A stretch of DNA of 15,806 nucleotides from Candidatus Methanosuratincola sp. GTDB taxonomy: Archaea; Thermoproteota; Methanomethylicia; Methanomethylicales; Methanomethylicaceae. Below, in pieces: positions 13,875 to 15,806 of the stretch (position 1 is its first letter; each line of letters starts with the position of its first letter). The translations under genes and the position numbers were made by a program. The notes beneath the pieces were generated by a model. It made no database searches. It was given only the letters and a program-made list of their open reading frames with translations, and was not told the DNA's origin. Location: NCBI GenBank assembly GCA_029907755.1, contig JARYLH010000018.1:1-15806 (forward strand). The letters run 5' to 3'.

Positions 13875-15281
13875 TGATCATCAAGTCGATAAAGCTCAGG
13901 AACGTCCGGACGTACGAGGAGGAAGAGGTGAGGCTCCCGGAGGGGATCATCCTCTTCGAGGGCGGGATCGGCGCCGGGAAGTCCACCCTGCTTCTAGCGA
14001 TCGAGTTCGCGCTCTTCGGGCTCGGGAACGAGAAGGGGACGACTCTCCTCAGCATCGGCAAGAACTCGGGCAGCGTCGAGCTCACATTCGAGACTGGGGG
14101 GAAGGAGGTGAAAGTGCACAGGGGGCTGGAGAGGGGGAAGAGGGCTGCTGGTGCCAAGGCAGGATCCCTGCATCAGGGGCGCCTCGTCCCGGCGGGTGTT
14201 AAGCAGTCGGATTGCTGGATCGAGGTCGACGGCGTCCGCGCCTCCTACTCGCCGAGCGAGATGAAGGAGCAGGTCCTCAGGATACTCAATTACAACGAGC
14301 CGATGGACCCGAAGGCTAAGAGCGTAATATTCAGGTATGCAGTCTACACACCCCAGGAGGAGATGAAGGAGATCCTCTCGCAGCCGCCGGACCTCAGGCT
14401 CCAGACGATCAGGAAGGCGCTCAGGATCGAAGAGTACAAGACGGCAATGGAGAACGCAAAGGCGATCGCGGTTGACCTGAGGAAGGAGGCGGAGTACATA
14501 AGGAAGGGTGCAGAACGCCTCCCGGAGATCCAGGAGGAGATCAGGGACATCGAGGAGAGCCTCCCGGAGCGCGAGGCGGATCTGCAGCGGCTGAATGCGG
14601 AGGTCGAAAAGGTAGAAGGGGAGATAGTGGCGCTCAAGGAGAGGAGGGAAAAGCTGCAGGCGGAGCTGCTGGCTCGCGCAAAAGATGCCGAGGGCGTTCA
14701 GCAGATCGAATTGGACCTCCAGAAGGCGAGGAAGGAGATCTCTGAGCTTGAAAGGAAGATTGCGACCAACAAAAGGAGGCTGGAGGAGCTCCGGGCGAGG
14801 ATAAAGGCGATCAAGCCGGCTGAGGAGCCCCCGATGTCCGAGGAGGAGGTCGAAGGGATGCTCGATGAGGCGAAGGCGAGGCTGAGCGGGTACGACACCG
14901 AGCTGGGGAGGCTCAAGGCGGAGCTGGACAACGTGAAGGCACTGGTGATGAAGGGGTACTGCCCGACTTGCAAGAGGCCGATCGACGGGGCGGAGTACGC
15001 GACCCACCTCCAAGAGGCGGAAGCGAAGTACGAAGAAGCAAGGAGGAAGAGGCAGGAGACGGCCGAGGAGATCAGAGACCTCGAGAGGGCGAGGGCCGAG
15101 ATCGCAGACTATGCCAAGAAGAAAGGGCAGCTCGATGGGTTGGAAGAGACGGCGACCGAGGTGGAGGACGGCATCTTCGACGCCGAGCACAGGCTCGAGG
15201 AGGCGAAGGCGAGTGAAAGGGATCTCTCCGACAGGAGGGCGAAGGCGGCGAAGGCGGCGGAGGCGGAGGTGGAGGCGGCGC
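13874..15281 (+). CDS. rad50: Rad50 ABC ATPase, 3' truncated at an apparent assembly junction
   Basis: SMC-like ATPase that, with Mre11, binds and tethers DNA ends. The N-terminal half is complete: Walker A GGIGAGKST (Lys36), Q-loop YTPQEEM (Gln161) and a long coiled coil from about residue 185. The zinc hook YCPTCKRPI (Cys363, Cys366) follows, then the start of the returning coiled coil. The ABC signature, Walker B and D-loop of the C-terminal half are absent. The frame runs on to a stop at 15302-15304, but the last residues (RPLAGRI) derive from the foreign sequence beyond the junction. With the hook at residue 363, a full protein of about 720 residues would be expected, so about 480 visible residues is clearly partial. 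The start overlaps the mre11 stop by 1 nt. Confidence 0.9.
15242..15281. repeat. GGC/GGA low-complexity tract at the archaeal-bacterial junction
   Basis: A run of GGCGGC, GAAGGC and GGAGGC units. Read on the + strand it gives the Ala/Glu/Lys coiled-coil end of Rad50 (AKAAKAAEAEVEAA). Read on the - strand it gives the poly-proline linker of the golvesin-domain protein (PPPPPPPPPSPPSPS). Both are plausible in their own gene, which is the situation in which an assembler can join two unrelated sequences. The exact break within the tract cannot be placed. Confidence 0.7.
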
Positions 15282-15806
15282 GCCCTCTTGCCGGACGAAT
15301 TTGACCGCGTCAAACCCGACATAGCGCGTGGCGTAGGGTTCGCCCGTGGCATCTCCCAAAAAGACGTATTCGCCCGACCCGCCGCTAAAATAGTAGGTGC
15401 CCAGGCTCACCCACTGGTTGTAGTAATTGTTCTGGTTCACCACGCGCGTATGAGTTACCCCGTTCAGGTTGATGACATAACGCGCGCTCTTGGTGCCAAA
15501 GTAGCGGCTGGGGATGTACACATACACGGCATAGTTCCCCGGCGTGGGAACGTAAGGGAACCACTTGGCCCAATTGCGGATGGTGGAAGTCGAGTTCCAC
15601 GTCCAAAACAGGCGCCCACGGTAGCCGTAGGCCCGGCTGTAGAAACTCGAGGCCGGCCCGCCCCAGATGAACCCTGGGTCGCGGTCATCCACGATGATCT
15701 CCGCGCCCGCCGGCGGTGCGCCGGCGCCAGTCCAACTCAGGATGCACACGGCCACGCCGGTTTGTTCAAAGTACTCCACCTTGACGGGGTACGTGCCCGC
15801 GGCGAG
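15282..15806 (-). CDS. PA14 / golvesin-like domain secreted protein, partial (likely bacterial)
   Basis: The minus-strand frame is open to the window end. Its first residues (LAAGTYPVKVEYFEQTG, then CILSWTG) match the closing strands of a PA14 carbohydrate-binding domain. After a short linker comes a golvesin C-terminal-like domain: IIVDDRDPGFIWGGP, YVPTPGNYAVYVYIPSRYFG, VVNQNNYYNQWVSLGTYYF and TRYVGFDAVKFV. A proline-rich linker follows into the junction tract. Such PA14-golvesin-proline architectures are typical of secreted or surface proteins of Chloroflexota and related bacteria. Arginine codons are CGN throughout this stretch, not the AGG that dominates the rest of the window. Start and end are both missing, and the continuation past 15281 in this frame is antisense rad50, not real protein. 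Confidence 0.7.

Noticed and set aside
15072..15281. Minus-strand open frame continuing from the golvesin domain into rad50 with proline/arginine-rich sequence
   Set aside because: Beyond the poly-proline linker it is antisense to a well-supported Rad50 coiled coil and is low-complexity. It results from the junction and the GC-rich codon pattern.
13994..15352. A 452-codon minus-strand open frame opposite rad50
   Set aside because: Composition is Leu/Arg/Pro-rich without domains, as expected from the complement of an AGG/GAG-rich coiled-coil gene. Rad50 motifs on the + strand are unambiguous.
1..15806. CRISPR array, insertion sequence or integrase
   Set aside because: No regularly spaced repeats, transposase or recombinase motifs, or terminal inverted repeats were found on either strand.

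Overview
This is archaeal chromosomal DNA that ends, after about 15.25 kb, in what looks like unrelated bacterial sequence. The archaeal assignment rests on four things. There is a NurA-HerA-Mre11-Rad50 gene cluster. TATA-box-like elements lie about 25-30 nt upstream of several start codons. Genes in the his cluster overlap as ATGA, GTGA and TTGA. Arginine is encoded overwhelmingly by AGG. The domain content suggests a Thermoproteota-type lineage (Bathyarchaeia- or Nitrososphaeria-like), but I cannot name a genus.

Region 1 (1-4618, + strand) is a histidine biosynthesis operon: hisC (5' end outside the window), hisB, hisH, hisA, hisF and a fused hisIE. The first five genes are packed with 4-nt overlaps or a 4-nt gap, which suggests translational coupling. 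hisIE follows after about 100 nt. Together they encode the PR-ATP pyrophosphatase and PR-AMP cyclohydrolase steps (HisIE), ProFAR isomerase (HisA), IGP synthase (HisH glutaminase plus HisF cyclase), IGP dehydratase (HisB) and the aminotransferase (HisC). hisG and hisD are not in the window.

Region 2 (4701-8582) is looser, partly AT-richer and mostly on the minus strand. It holds a PfkB-family sugar kinase with a TATA-like element at leaderless distance, a small membrane protein, a flavodoxin-like gene split by a frameshift and carrying a hydrophobic tail, and a DUF1638-like protein. A multi-zinc-ribbon gene on the + strand is broken into three frames. Long intergenic stretches contain palindromes and possible gene remnants. 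It looks like an accessory or decaying segment between two core operons.

Region 3 (8583-9488, +) is an abutting pair: a four-helix membrane protein and a small winged-helix DNA-binding protein. They plausibly form one regulatory unit.

Region 4 (9747-15281, +) is the DNA end-resection cluster nurA-herA-mre11-rad50. HerA (hexameric translocase) and NurA (nuclease) form one machine, and Mre11 (nuclease) and Rad50 (ABC ATPase) form the other. In archaea the two act together to resect double-strand breaks before recombination. Rad50 is cut off shortly after its zinc hook.

Region 5 (15282-15806, coding on the - strand) encodes the end of a PA14 domain, a golvesin-like domain and a proline-rich linker. 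This is typical of secreted bacterial proteins such as those of Chloroflexota, and it uses CGN rather than AGG arginine codons. It meets rad50 inside a GGC/GGA-rich tract that reads as Ala/Glu coiled coil on one strand and as poly-proline on the other. The simplest explanation is a chimeric assembly join.
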